Shown here: one piece after another, positions 42,035 to 50,329 of the stretch
Layout: every line of letters starts with the position of its first letter
Numbering within the stretch: the stretch's first letter is position 1
Source of the DNA: Actinomycetota bacterium
GTDB lineage: Bacteria; Actinomycetota; Acidimicrobiia; Acidimicrobiales; Aldehydirespiratoraceae
Assembly (NCBI GenBank): GCA_029979265.1
Contig: JAPOHW010000001.1
Span: 1 to 64,000 of the forward strand
Length of the DNA: 64,000 nucleotides
Direction of reading: 5' to 3'
Translations under genes and position numbers: made by a program
The notes under the pieces: model-generated
What the model saw: only the letters and a program-made list of their open reading frames with translations
Told to the model about the DNA's origin: nothing
Database searches by the model: none

Positions 42035-43465
42035 CTAGGGGACGCGTGGATACGCGAGCCCGGCAATCTCCTGGACGAGGCGGACGACCTGGTAGCTGTA
42101 GCCAGCCTCGTTGTCGTACCAGACGTAGAGCACGCAGCGGTTCGAGTCGGCGATCGTTGCCTGGGCATCGACGATGCCTGTGCGCTCGGCGCCGACAAGA
42201 TCGGACGACACGACTTCGGTCGAGGTCGTGTAATCGATCTGCTCACCGAGGTCGACACTCATCGACGCGTTGCGCAGTTCGGCATTGATCTCTTCGCGGC
42301 TGACTCCACGCTCGAGCGTGAGGTTGAGGATTGCGAGTGACACATTCGGAACCGGAACGCGGATCGCATTGCCGGTCAGCTTGCCGGCCAACTCGGGGAG
42401 GGCCTTCACCACGGCGGACGCAGCGCCGGTCTCGGTGATGACCATGTTGAGCGGTGCGGACCGACCCCGGCGTTCCTTGTTGTGGAAGTTGTCGGTGAGG
42501 TTCTGGTCGTTCGTGTAGGCGTGGATCGTCTCGACATGACCACCGACGATGCCGAACGTGTCGTTCATCACCTTGAGCGGCGGCACGATCGCATTGGTGG
42601 TGCACGACGCGGCCGACACGATCGTGTCGGTGTCGCTGAGCGCATGATGGTTGACGCCGTAGATGATGTTCTTGACCTCGCCCTTGCCCGGTGCTGTGAG
42701 TACGGCCCGGGTGGCGCCGTTCGCCTTCAGGTGCCGGCTGAGGCCGTCCATGTCGCGCCAGGCCCCGGTGTTGTCGATGATGATTGCGTTCTTGATCCCG
42801 TACGCCTCGTAGTCGATGTCTTCGGGCTGGGCCGCGTAGATGAACGTGATCGGGTTGCCGTTGGCGATGATCTGGTTGTTGTCCGGGTCGGCGATGACGC
42901 TGCCGGCGAACGGTCCGTGGACCGAGTCGCGCCGCAGCAGGCTGGCCCGCTTCTCGATGTCGTTGCTCTTCTGGGGCCGAAGGACGATGGCGCGAAGGCG
43001 CAGCTTGGCTCCCGATCCGGCTCGTTCGATCAGGATGCGAGCCAGAAGACGGCCGATGCGACCGAAGCCGTAGAGCACGACATCGGTGGGCTCTTCGAGC
43101 AGGCGCCCGTGACCGGTGGTGACCGAACCGAGCGCCTCGGCGAGGTAGGCATCGAGATCGCCCCCCACGTCGGCGTACCCGTCCGTGAGCTTGCCAAGGT
43201 CGACCTTGGCCGAATCGAGTTGCATGTCGGCGAGTGCTTGCAGCACCGGCAGTGTCTGTTGGATCGACAACTCGCGTCCGGTGACGTTTCGGGCGTAACG
43301 GTGCGCCTTGATGATCTCGATCGGTGCCCGCACCAGTTTGCGGCCGTAGACGTACACGATGACGTCGTTCTCGCGGTACAGACGACCGAGGATCGGGATC
43401 ATCAGCTCGGCGGTTGCTTCGGCCTCTCGCCAACGGTCGAAATAGTCGGTACCGGTGTTGCTCAT
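42035..43465 (-). CDS. Long-form glyceraldehyde-3-phosphate dehydrogenase
   Basis: This 476-residue enzyme has a GAPDH core from about residue 125 with NAD-binding VVLYGFGRIGRLLARIL, the catalytic SAASCTTNAIVPPLK, the ETIHAYTNDQNLTDN region and WYDNEAGYSYQVV at the end. The N-terminal extension of about 125 residues (FDRWREAEATAELMIPILGR, ENDVIVYVYGRKLV) is that of the long GAPDH class known mainly from Proteobacteria. The class is thought to act in gluconeogenesis or with NADP, but cofactor use here is not proven. No other glycolytic gene lies near. Confidence 0.92.
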   Translation of the reverse strand: MSNTGTDYFDRWREAEATAELMIPILGRLYRENDVIVYVYGRKLVRAPIEIIKAHRYARNVTGRELSIQQTLPVLQALADMQLDSAKVDLGKLTDGYADVGGDLDAYLAEALGSVTTGHGRLLEEPTDVVLYGFGRIGRLLARILIERAGSGAKLRLRAIVLRPQKSNDIEKRASLLRRDSVHGPFAGSVIADPDNNQIIANGNPITFIYAAQPEDIDYEAYGIKNAIIIDNTGAWRDMDGLSRHLKANGATRAVLTAPGKGEVKNIIYGVNHHALSDTDTIVSAASCTTNAIVPPLKVMNDTFGIVGGHVETIHAYTNDQNLTDNFHNKERRGRSAPLNMVITETGAASAVVKALPELAGKLTGNAIRVPVPNVSLAILNLTLERGVSREEINAELRNASMSVDLGEQIDYTTSTEVVSSDLVGAERTGIVDAQATIADSNRCVLYVWYDNEAGYSYQVVRLVQEIAGLAYPRVP

Positions 43466-43558
43466 GGGTCCTCGTCGTCCGGGCGGTCAGCGCCTCGATC
43501 AGATCGGACTCTAACGAGCGCCGAGGTGGCCCGCTCCTGCTGAGCCTGCTGTGGAGCC

Positions 43559-45136
43559 TCAGAGACGTGAAGCGATCGCCTGCTTGCGCAGCTCGTACTT
43601 GAGGACCTTGCCACTGGCGTTGAGCGGGAACTCGTCGACGAAGGTCACGTGGCGAGGGCACTTGTAGTTGGCCATCTCGGCGCGACACCACGTCAGGATT
43701 CCGTCCTCACTCGGAGACGTGCCGGTGGTCGGGATCACAAAGGCGTAGCCGACCTCGCCGAGGCGTTCGTCGGGCACCCCCACCACGGCGGCAGCAGCGA
43801 CATCGGGATGCATCGTCATGAGGTTCTCGATTTCGGCGGGGTAGGCATTGAATCCACCGTTGATGAACATGTCCTTCACCCGGTCGGTGATGTCGATGTT
43901 GCCACCGTCGTCCATCACGCCGATGTCGCCGGTGTGGAGCCAGCCCTCGGCGTCGACCGTCTCGGCTGTCTTGGCCGGATCATCGAGGTAGCCGACCATG
44001 ATGTTGTAGCCCCGCACCACGATCTCACCCGGTTCGCCTCGGGCGACCTCCCTGCCATCGGGATCGACGACCCGAACCTCCACGTCGGGGATCGCCCGAC
44101 CCGACGTGTTGGCGATGATCTCGGGATCGTCGTCGTGTCGACACATGGTGGCGATCCCCGTCGATTCGGTGAGCCCGTAGCCGGTCACGACCTTTTCGAA
44201 GCCGAGCACCTCGCGCATCTGGACGATCATCTCGACCGGAATCGCCGCTGCACCGGTGACGGCAAGTCGAAGCGACGACAGGTCGAAGGAGTCGAGATCA
44301 GGGTGATTGAGGATCGTCTGGTAGATCGCCGGCGGACCGGGCAGCATCGAGATCCGTTCCTCGGGAACCCGCTGCATCACCTGGGCAACGTCGAACACCG
44401 GGTGGGGGACCATCGTCGATCCGGTCATGAGGCAGGCGAGGATGCCGGCGTTGAGTCCGAACGAGTGAAAAAACGGGTTGACGATCAGGTAGCGGTCCTG
44501 ATCGAGGCCGATCACATCGGCCCACGACTTGAACGCCCGACAGGTGGCGCCATGGGTCAGCATGGCGCCCTTGGGCGAACCGGTGGTGCCCGAGGTGAAC
44601 ATGATGTTGCACAGGTCGTCGGGGGTGATCATTGCTGCGCGCTCGGTGATGGCGTGATCGGTGATGTCCCTGCCTCGATCGAGCATGTCGGCGAAGGCAA
44701 CCGCAGTGTTGGGCACGGTGCCTCGGAGGACGATGATCTCGTCGAGGGCGGCGGGCACTCCGGCTTCCGACAGGACTGCGACATAGTCGGTGTCGAGAAA
44801 GTCCGTCACGGTGAAGAGGAGGCGAGCCTTGCTCGACTCGATCACGTACGCCGCCTCGCGGCCCTTGAAACGGGTGTTGATGGGAACGACGATTCCACCG
44901 GCAACGTGGACGCCGAGCGCAGCGACCGCCCACTCCCAGCAGTTCGGTGCCCACACGGCGATGCGGTCGCCCCGCTCGACACCACTCGCCATCAGCGCAG
45001 CTGCCGCTCGGCGGATCTCGGTGCGCAACTCGACGAAATGCCAACGGATGTCGCCGTCGACCATGGCCTCGTTCGATGCAAAGCGGTCGGCTGCGTCGTC
45101 GATCAGTGCTGGGATCGTGGCCCACGGTGCGGCCAT
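43559..45136 (-). CDS. Acyl-CoA synthetase (fatty-acid--CoA ligase family)
   Basis: This is a 525-residue ANL-superfamily enzyme. The AMP-binding P-loop is MFTSGTTGSPKGAMLTH, followed by VTGYGLTEST, EGWLHTGDIGVMDD and the C-terminal catalytic Lys in LNASGKVLKYEL. It activates a carboxylic acid to its CoA ester; chain length cannot be predicted. It begins one base after the SnoaL gene ends and is the last gene of the operon with the CMD and quinone oxidoreductase genes. The ORF track adds 22 residues that overlap the upstream gene. Confidence 0.92.
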   Translation of the reverse strand: MAAPWATIPALIDDAADRFASNEAMVDGDIRWHFVELRTEIRRAAAALMASGVERGDRIAVWAPNCWEWAVAALGVHVAGGIVVPINTRFKGREAAYVIESSKARLLFTVTDFLDTDYVAVLSEAGVPAALDEIIVLRGTVPNTAVAFADMLDRGRDITDHAITERAAMITPDDLCNIMFTSGTTGSPKGAMLTHGATCRAFKSWADVIGLDQDRYLIVNPFFHSFGLNAGILACLMTGSTMVPHPVFDVAQVMQRVPEERISMLPGPPAIYQTILNHPDLDSFDLSSLRLAVTGAAAIPVEMIVQMREVLGFEKVVTGYGLTESTGIATMCRHDDDPEIIANTSGRAIPDVEVRVVDPDGREVARGEPGEIVVRGYNIMVGYLDDPAKTAETVDAEGWLHTGDIGVMDDGGNIDITDRVKDMFINGGFNAYPAEIENLMTMHPDVAAAAVVGVPDERLGEVGYAFVIPTTGTSPSEDGILTWCRAEMANYKCPRHVTFVDEFPLNASGKVLKYELRKQAIASRL

Positions 45137-45137
45137 G

Positions 45138-45563
45138 TCACGTCCCCAGGGTGGTCCAGGAGACGTCCTCCCAGAGCCGCATGCTCCGCCAGCCGTCGCC
45201 ATGGCGAATCAGCTCGTGGTTGTACCAACCCCCACATTCGAACGAGGGGGCATCATCGCCGGCGAAGTGCATCGGGTTGAAGAACATCGCCCGAACGGTC
45301 GCCGTGTCGCCGTCGATCGTGACCATTTCGTTGCTCACGAGGTGCTGGGTGGCCGAGAACATCTCCATCGTGATTGCCAGCCACGAGACGACCTCGTCGA
45401 CCGAGCCCTCGATCCCACCGGCCGCGGTGTAGTCGATGTGTGCGTCGGCGGTGAAGAGGGTTCGGTACAGATCCCAGTCCTTGGTGTCGACGGCAGTGGC
45501 GTACGTCGTGAGGAAGTCAGAGATGGCGAGTCGGTCGAGGAGATACTGGGGTGTCACGGTCAT
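45138..45563 (-). CDS. SnoaL-like/NTF2-fold protein
   Basis: This is a 141-residue protein with the cone-shaped NTF2-like fold: YLLDRLAISDFLTTYATAVD, DLYRTLFTADAHIDYT, the ATQHLVSNEMVTIDGD strand region and WRSMRLWEDVSW. Members are isomerases, hydrolases or dehydratases acting on aromatic and polyketide-type compounds, or binding proteins. The start overlaps the stop of the CMD gene (ATGA). The ORF track start at 45827 is inside that gene. The substrate is unknown. Confidence 0.83.
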   Translation of the reverse strand: MTVTPQYLLDRLAISDFLTTYATAVDTKDWDLYRTLFTADAHIDYTAAGGIEGSVDEVVSWLAITMEMFSATQHLVSNEMVTIDGDTATVRAMFFNPMHFAGDDAPSFECGGWYNHELIRHGDGWRSMRLWEDVSWTTLGT

Positions 45564-46519
45564 GGTCGGAGATGCTCGGGGATGACGAGCCCCATCTCGG
45601 CGGCGAGCCCCGTCGTGGCTGCTGCGACCGGTACCCCGATCGCATCCAGCAACCGATTCATCATTTCGAAGTTGGCGGCCACCATCACAATCCGGTCGGC
45701 GGTGTCGCGACCGAGGCGAAGCTCGGCACGCACCCGGGCGTCCGGGTACTCGTCCACATCGCGCAGGACACAGGCGTCGACGAGGGCGCGGATGTCGTTG
45801 CCGGCGGGCACCCCACAGGTACCGCACCCCTCCTTGATCACGCGCGTATGGAGTTCTTGGCCTGTCTCATGGAGGCTCGCACGGAGCATTCCCGCATGGG
45901 ACAGCAGTCAAAAGAAGCACTCGTTGAGGTACGACGTTCGGGCTGCAGCCAACTCGATCTGGGCGCGAGTGGCGCCGTCGCGCACGGCGAGTGGGTCTCC
46001 CATGTCGTCGATCGACAGGTAGAGCGTGTCGTGGACATCGAATTGCAGTTCGAGCCCACCCGGGATCGCAGTGAGGGCAGTCAGCGGATGCGCTGTCCCC
46101 ACGGTCGGCACCCACCCCTGATCGATCGCGGCGTCGGGGACCACCGCTCGGCTCGGCAGGCCGTCGAGCGGTACCGGCAGGACAGGGTCGTCCAGCGCAA
46201 GCCCGAATGCCGCCGTGTCGAGAGCGGTCCAGCGGGCGACGATCGAGAGGACTTCGACGTAGGCCTCGGCCCGAAGACCGGCATCGGCCCACGCAGCGAT
46301 GTCGTCGGGTCGGATCGTCCAGGCCTCGGTTGCGATTCGGCGGCTTGCGTCGGCCACGGCGTTCGGAAGGTCGGCGGCTCCGGGCCGGCCTGCCCGGGCG
46401 GCGCGAGCCTCGCGAGCGATCGCAACCTGCTCCACCCCGGTGAACCAGATCCCAGGCGCAGCCAGCGCCGCCGTCTGGCGGGCCACGAGGGCGTCGAATG
46501 CGGTGAGAAGAGCTGTCAC
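45560..46519 (-). CDS. AhpD/carboxymuconolactone-decarboxylase-like protein, candidate selenoprotein with in-frame TGA
   Basis: I read one 319-residue protein across a TGA at 45908-45910 (residue 204). The ORF track shows two pieces in the same frame, 45908-46678 and 45560-45889. The sequence around the TGA is QIELAAARTSYLNECFF, then TGA, then LLSHAGMLR. With Sec at the TGA it forms C-x-x-U-x3-H with a Glu twelve residues before the Cys, exactly the spacing of Glu118, Cys130, Cys133 and His137 in Mycobacterium AhpD. A CGTC pair follows near residue 232. The start is the GTG at 46519, five bases after the quinone oxidoreductase stop. The expected activity is thiol/selenol peroxide reduction or a related redox reaction. 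A nonsense mutation is the alternative. Confidence 0.75.
45871..45892 (-). promoter_or_regulatory. Candidate bacterial SECIS hairpin
   Basis: On the mRNA, GGA...GCUC-CGUGC-GAGC...UCC folds into a four-pair upper stem with a three-pair lower stem and a small internal loop. The five-base apical loop begins 24 bases after the UGA and has G in its second position, as bacterial SECIS elements usually do. A competing small hairpin UCCC-AUGC-GGGA lies just before it. It is inside the coding region, as expected in bacteria. Confidence 0.5.
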
Positions 46520-46523
46520 GTAC

Positions 46524-47501
46524 TCAGCTTCCCGCAATGAGCAGCAGTTTGCCGGTAGTTGCGCGCGATTCGAGCGCATGGTGTGCTGCCCCGGCCTCGG
46601 CGAGGTGCCAGGTGTGACCGACCCGAATCTCGAGTTCGCCGCGTTGCACCCAGCCGATGATCTCGTTCCAGCGACCAAGCCGCTCGTCGTCGCTGAGCAG
46701 GTGGCTGAACAGGCTGGGTCGGGTGAGAAAGAGGGACTTCGGCATGAGGGAGAGCGGACTGACCGGCGGCACGGGACCCGATGCGTTGCCGAAGGTGGCC
46801 ATCACCCCGCGGGGCCGCAGAACGGCAAGTCCGGCCTCGAACGTCGCGGCACCGACCCCGTCGTAGACGACATCGATGGCATCCCTGCCCACCGCCGCTT
46901 CGACTCCTGCCACGATGTCGGTTTCCCGGTAGTTGATCAGATGCTCGGCACCACCGGCACGTGCGAGCTCGAGCTTCTCGTCGGAGCCGGCGGTGGCGAC
47001 GACTCGAGCGCCACGCAACCGTGCCATCTGGACGATCAGCCGGCCCGTCCCGCCGGCAGCGGCGTGAACGAGGCAGGTGTCGCCGGGGGCAAGGGGGTAG
47101 GTATCGGTGATCAGATAGTGAGCGGTCATCGCTTGCAACGGGATCGCTGCTGCAGTTTCGAGGTCGACGTCGTCGGGAACCCGCAGCAACATCCCGGCAT
47201 CGGCGACGACGTGCGATGCGTAGCTTGCCGCCACGCCGACCCAGGCGACCCGGTCACCCACTGCCACCGTCTCGACGTCGGTGCCGACGGCAGCGACGAC
47301 GCCAGCTCCCTCCGAGCCCGGCGTGAACGGGAGCGGGACGTCGTACAGACCCGAACGGTGATAGGTGTCGATGAAGTTCACGCCGCTCGCCTGCACCGCC
47401 ACGATCGCCTGGCTTGGCCCGGGGTCGGGAACGTCGATCTCGACATACTCGAGGACCTCCGGTCCTCCGGTGGTGGTCATGCGAATGGCGTGTGCGTTCA
47501 T
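46524..47501 (-). CDS. NADPH:quinone oxidoreductase-like MDR protein
   Basis: This is a 325-residue zinc-free medium-chain reductase of the QOR type. It has the N-terminal catalytic domain (VQASGVNFIDTYHRSGLYD, PGSEGAGVVAAVG) and a Rossmann domain with VHAAAGGTGRLIVQMARLRG, a small variation on the usual AAAGGVG motif. It transfers hydride from NADPH to quinones or enones. It starts the operon that continues with the candidate selenoprotein, SnoaL and acyl-CoA ligase genes, and it is divergent from namZ, with 70 bases for promoters. Confidence 0.92.
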   Translation of the reverse strand: MNAHAIRMTTTGGPEVLEYVEIDVPDPGPSQAIVAVQASGVNFIDTYHRSGLYDVPLPFTPGSEGAGVVAAVGTDVETVAVGDRVAWVGVAASYASHVVADAGMLLRVPDDVDLETAAAIPLQAMTAHYLITDTYPLAPGDTCLVHAAAGGTGRLIVQMARLRGARVVATAGSDEKLELARAGGAEHLINYRETDIVAGVEAAVGRDAIDVVYDGVGAATFEAGLAVLRPRGVMATFGNASGPVPPVSPLSLMPKSLFLTRPSLFSHLLSDDERLGRWNEIIGWVQRGELEIRVGHTWHLAEAGAAHHALESRATTGKLLLIAGS

Positions 47502-47571
47502 CTCGGCCTCCCTGGCACGGGCTTCATGATGGCGCAGATCGTCACCGACCGAGCAGTGCTACAACTCAGGC

Positions 47572-48924
47572 ATGGTACGAGGCGCACGATCGATCGCTGT
47601 GATCGCAGCGATCGCGTCGGTGGTTGCGGCCTGCTCCACCGAGGTCGAGGTGGGTGATGGCGCCACCACGACCTCGGTGCCGGTGGCGGTCGACACGGTA
47701 TCCACCACGACGGTGCCGACCCCGGTCGTGATGGTGGGAGCCGAGCGACTCGTGAACTCGGGGTTCATTGCGCTCGCCGGTGATCGGGTGGCGCTCATCG
47801 CCAATCAGACATCGGTCGTGGGTGGTCGTCATCTGATCGATGTCCTCCATGAGGCGCCCGACGTCGAGTTGGTCGCCGTGTTTGCTCCAGAACACGGTGT
47901 TCGAGGCACGGAAGGCGCCGGGGCCGAGATCGCCGACGAGGTCGACGCCGCAACCGGTGTGCCGATACTCAGCCTCTACGGCGAAACCCGGCGGCCCACA
48001 CCGGAGATGCTCGACGGTATCGACACGATCGTGTTCGATCTGCAGGACGTCGGTGGCCGCTTCTACACCTACATCTCGACCATGGGTCTTGCGATGCAGG
48101 CAGCCAGCGAAGCCGGCCTTCGATTCGTGGTGCTCGATCGTCCCGACCCGTCCGGGCTCGTCGAGCCGTCCGGCTTCGTACTCGAGGCCGAGCACGTGTC
48201 GTTCGTCGGCCAGTTCCCGATCGCAGCGGCCTATGCGATGACGCCCGGTGAACTGGCACGAGCGATCGTCGGAGAAAGTTGGATCGATGGGGTCGAGGAC
48301 CTTCGCCTCGATGTCGTACCTCTCGGTGGCTGGCAACGAGGGATGAGTTGGAACGACACCGGACTCGACTGGGTTCCACCGTCGCCTGGACTCCAGACGG
48401 CAACGGCGGCCGTCGTCTACCTGGGCACGGTGCTGTTCGAAGCCACCTCGATCTCGTTCGGCGGTGGAACCCGATTGACGTTCGAGCAGGTCGGGGCGCC
48501 GTGGGCCGATGCAACCGTGGTTGCTGCCGATCTCGGTTCCCGCCGCCTGCCCGGGGTCGAGTTCGCTGCCGTGTCGTTCACGCCGGGCCCGCTCCCCGGT
48601 CGCACGGCGGAGCCGCGCCTCAATGGCGAACAGGTGCACGGTGTCCGGATCACGATCACCGAACCGTCGACGTTCGACCCGGTGGAGGTGGGCGTGCACA
48701 TTCTCGAAGCGTTTTGGAACGAGGCCCGCCGACAAGAACTGGGCGACGAGGTGTACATCGCCCGACCATCGATGATGACGCTGCTCGCAGGCACGACCCG
48801 CCTCGTGGACGAACTGGCAGCCGGGGCTGGTGCGGCCGATGTCATTGCGGGTTGGGAGGATGAGCTCGCAGCCTTCGACGATGCTCGGCGACGCTATTTG
48901 CTGTACCCCGAACCCCGGCCGTGA
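47572..48924 (+). CDS. namZ: DUF1343/NamZ-type exo-beta-N-acetylmuramidase, lipoprotein
   Basis: This is a 450-residue protein with a signal peptide and lipobox SVVAACS near residue 21, a short Thr/Val linker, then the DUF1343 (GH171) fold. FAPEHGVRGTEGAG, TIVFDLQDVGGRFYTYISTM and VVLDRPDPSGL are the family landmarks, and FGGGTRLTFEQVGAPW lies in the C-terminal part. NamZ removes N-acetylmuramic acid from cell wall fragments. As a surface lipoprotein it could work on turnover products together with the exported GH3 enzyme at 39 kb. Confidence 0.88.
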   Translation: MVRGARSIAVIAAIASVVAACSTEVEVGDGATTTSVPVAVDTVSTTTVPTPVVMVGAERLVNSGFIALAGDRVALIANQTSVVGGRHLIDVLHEAPDVELVAVFAPEHGVRGTEGAGAEIADEVDAATGVPILSLYGETRRPTPEMLDGIDTIVFDLQDVGGRFYTYISTMGLAMQAASEAGLRFVVLDRPDPSGLVEPSGFVLEAEHVSFVGQFPIAAAYAMTPGELARAIVGESWIDGVEDLRLDVVPLGGWQRGMSWNDTGLDWVPPSPGLQTATAAVVYLGTVLFEATSISFGGGTRLTFEQVGAPWADATVVAADLGSRRLPGVEFAAVSFTPGPLPGRTAEPRLNGEQVHGVRITITEPSTFDPVEVGVHILEAFWNEARRQELGDEVYIARPSMMTLLAGTTRLVDELAAGAGAADVIAGWEDELAAFDDARRRYLLYPEPRP

Positions 48925-48954
48925 CGGTCCGGGCACGGTGTACCGTCGGAGGTC

Positions 48955-49506
48955 ATGGGGCACCGACGCTACGAGACCGGTGAGGCGCTCGACCGCGCCG
49001 GTGAACCGAACATCGTGCTCACCGGGTTCATGGGCACCGGAAAGACCGCAGTCGGCCGCGCCCTCGCCGCTGTGCTCGGGCGTGACTTCGTCGACACCGA
49101 CGATGCCATCGTCGACGCCCATGGGCCGATCGGCGAGATCTTCGCCACCATCGGCGAAGAGGGATTCCGTGCGCTCGAGCAACAGGTGGCGAAGGAACTC
49201 GCTGCTCGCAGCGACCTCGTGATCGCAACGGGTGGCGGCATGCTCACTCGGGACGACACCCGAGCGGTGCTGGCGGCGAACGGCCGCATCTTCTGCCTCG
49301 GGGCCGAACCGAGAACGATCATGGCTCGGGTCGTCGCCGATGGGATCGACGAACGACCGCTCCTGGCCGGTGCTGATCCTGAGCACCGGATCGCCGAGTT
49401 GTTGGCCGATCGAGCCGCGATCTATAGCCGGTTCGAAACGGTGGCCACCGATGACCGGACCGTCGACGAGATCGTGGCCGAGATCACCGCTCGGCTCTCG
49501 GACTGA
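48955..49506 (+). CDS. aroK: Shikimate kinase family protein
   Basis: This is a 183-residue P-loop kinase: Walker A LTGFMGTGKTAVG, the shikimate-binding DTDDAIV and ATGGGMLTRDDT, and the lid arginine in DERPLLAG. It would phosphorylate shikimate in aromatic amino acid synthesis. It is not beside aroB, aroC or aroQ as is usual, so it may be a second copy or the only one moved. The start has a CGGAGG site six bases upstream. Confidence 0.85.
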   Translation: MGHRRYETGEALDRAGEPNIVLTGFMGTGKTAVGRALAAVLGRDFVDTDDAIVDAHGPIGEIFATIGEEGFRALEQQVAKELAARSDLVIATGGGMLTRDDTRAVLAANGRIFCLGAEPRTIMARVVADGIDERPLLAGADPEHRIAELLADRAAIYSRFETVATDDRTVDEIVAEITARLSD

Positions 49507-49507
49507 C

Positions 49508-50329
49508 TCACTCCGGGAGCACGCAACGGTTCTCGACTGCGCCGATGTTTTCGATTTCGCAGCGGACGATCGACCCATCACCGAGCCACTCGGGCGGTGT
49601 GCGGGCGGCCCCGACGCCGCCGGGCGTGCCGGTTGCGATGATGTCGCCGGGCATGAGGGTGGTGATCGTCGAGAGGTCTTTCACGATGTCGACGACCGTG
49701 AAGCAGAGCTGGTCGGTGTTGCTGTCCTGCTTGACCACTCCGTCGACGCTCGACCTGATCGCAAGGCCACTGCCGTCGCCGAGTTCACTGGCTGGTACCA
49801 ACACCGGCCCGACCGGTGTCAGCCCCTCGAACGTCTTGCCAGCAAGAAACTGTTTCGTCCGGCGCTGGTAGTCACGCACCGAACCGTCGTTCAACACGGT
49901 GTAGCCCGCCACTGCGGCTAAGGCTTCGGCCGAGGATGCGTGTCGGACCGGAGCCCCGATGACGATTGCAAGTTCGGCTTCCCAGTCGATGCGGGTCGAC
50001 ACGTCGACCGATGGCAGGACCATGTCGTCACGGGCACCGATGAGTGCGTTCGCGAATTTCGCAAAGTAGGTCGGCGCGGCAGGAGTCTCGCTCCCCGTCT
50101 CGCGAATGTGGTCGAGATAGTTGAGACCGACACAGATGATCTTGTCGGGCGCGGTGATCAGCGGCGCCAGATCGGCCGTGGCCCGCGGAATGGCGTCTCC
50201 GGTCTCGGTCCGGTTGCCGGTCCGCAGCACTGCGCCGACATCGGCGGCGTCGAGGATGACGATGTCGTCGCCCTCGACTCGTCCTGCCCGTGTGGTGGAT
50301 CCGATACGAACGGTGCAAAGGGAACTCAT
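49508..50329 (-). CDS. Fumarylacetoacetate hydrolase-family protein
   Basis: This is a 273-residue member of the FAH superfamily. ICVGLNYLDHIRETG is the entry to the domain, DWEAELAIVIG carries the metal-binding Glu residues, GYTVLNDGSVRDYQRR the metal Asp, and PGDIIATGTPGGVG the late loop. Members hydrolyse or decarboxylate acylpyruvates and related keto acids. The start overlaps the aminotransferase stop (ATGA), so a role in catabolism of the keto acid produced by that enzyme is plausible. Confidence 0.88.
   Translation of the reverse strand: MSSLCTVRIGSTTRAGRVEGDDIVILDAADVGAVLRTGNRTETGDAIPRATADLAPLITAPDKIICVGLNYLDHIRETGSETPAAPTYFAKFANALIGARDDMVLPSVDVSTRIDWEAELAIVIGAPVRHASSAEALAAVAGYTVLNDGSVRDYQRRTKQFLAGKTFEGLTPVGPVLVPASELGDGSGLAIRSSVDGVVKQDSNTDQLCFTVVDIVKDLSTITTLMPGDIIATGTPGGVGAARTPPEWLGDGSIVRCEIENIGAVENRCVLPE

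Noticed and set aside
45560-45889. Separate 109-residue gene starting at the ATG at 45889
   Set aside because: It is in frame with the upstream ORF through TGA and contains the second half of an AhpD-like site; a separate gene would split the active site and has no ribosome site.
47566-49581. 671-residue minus-strand ORF
   Set aside because: Shadow of namZ and aroK, both of which have family motifs and good starts on the plus strand.
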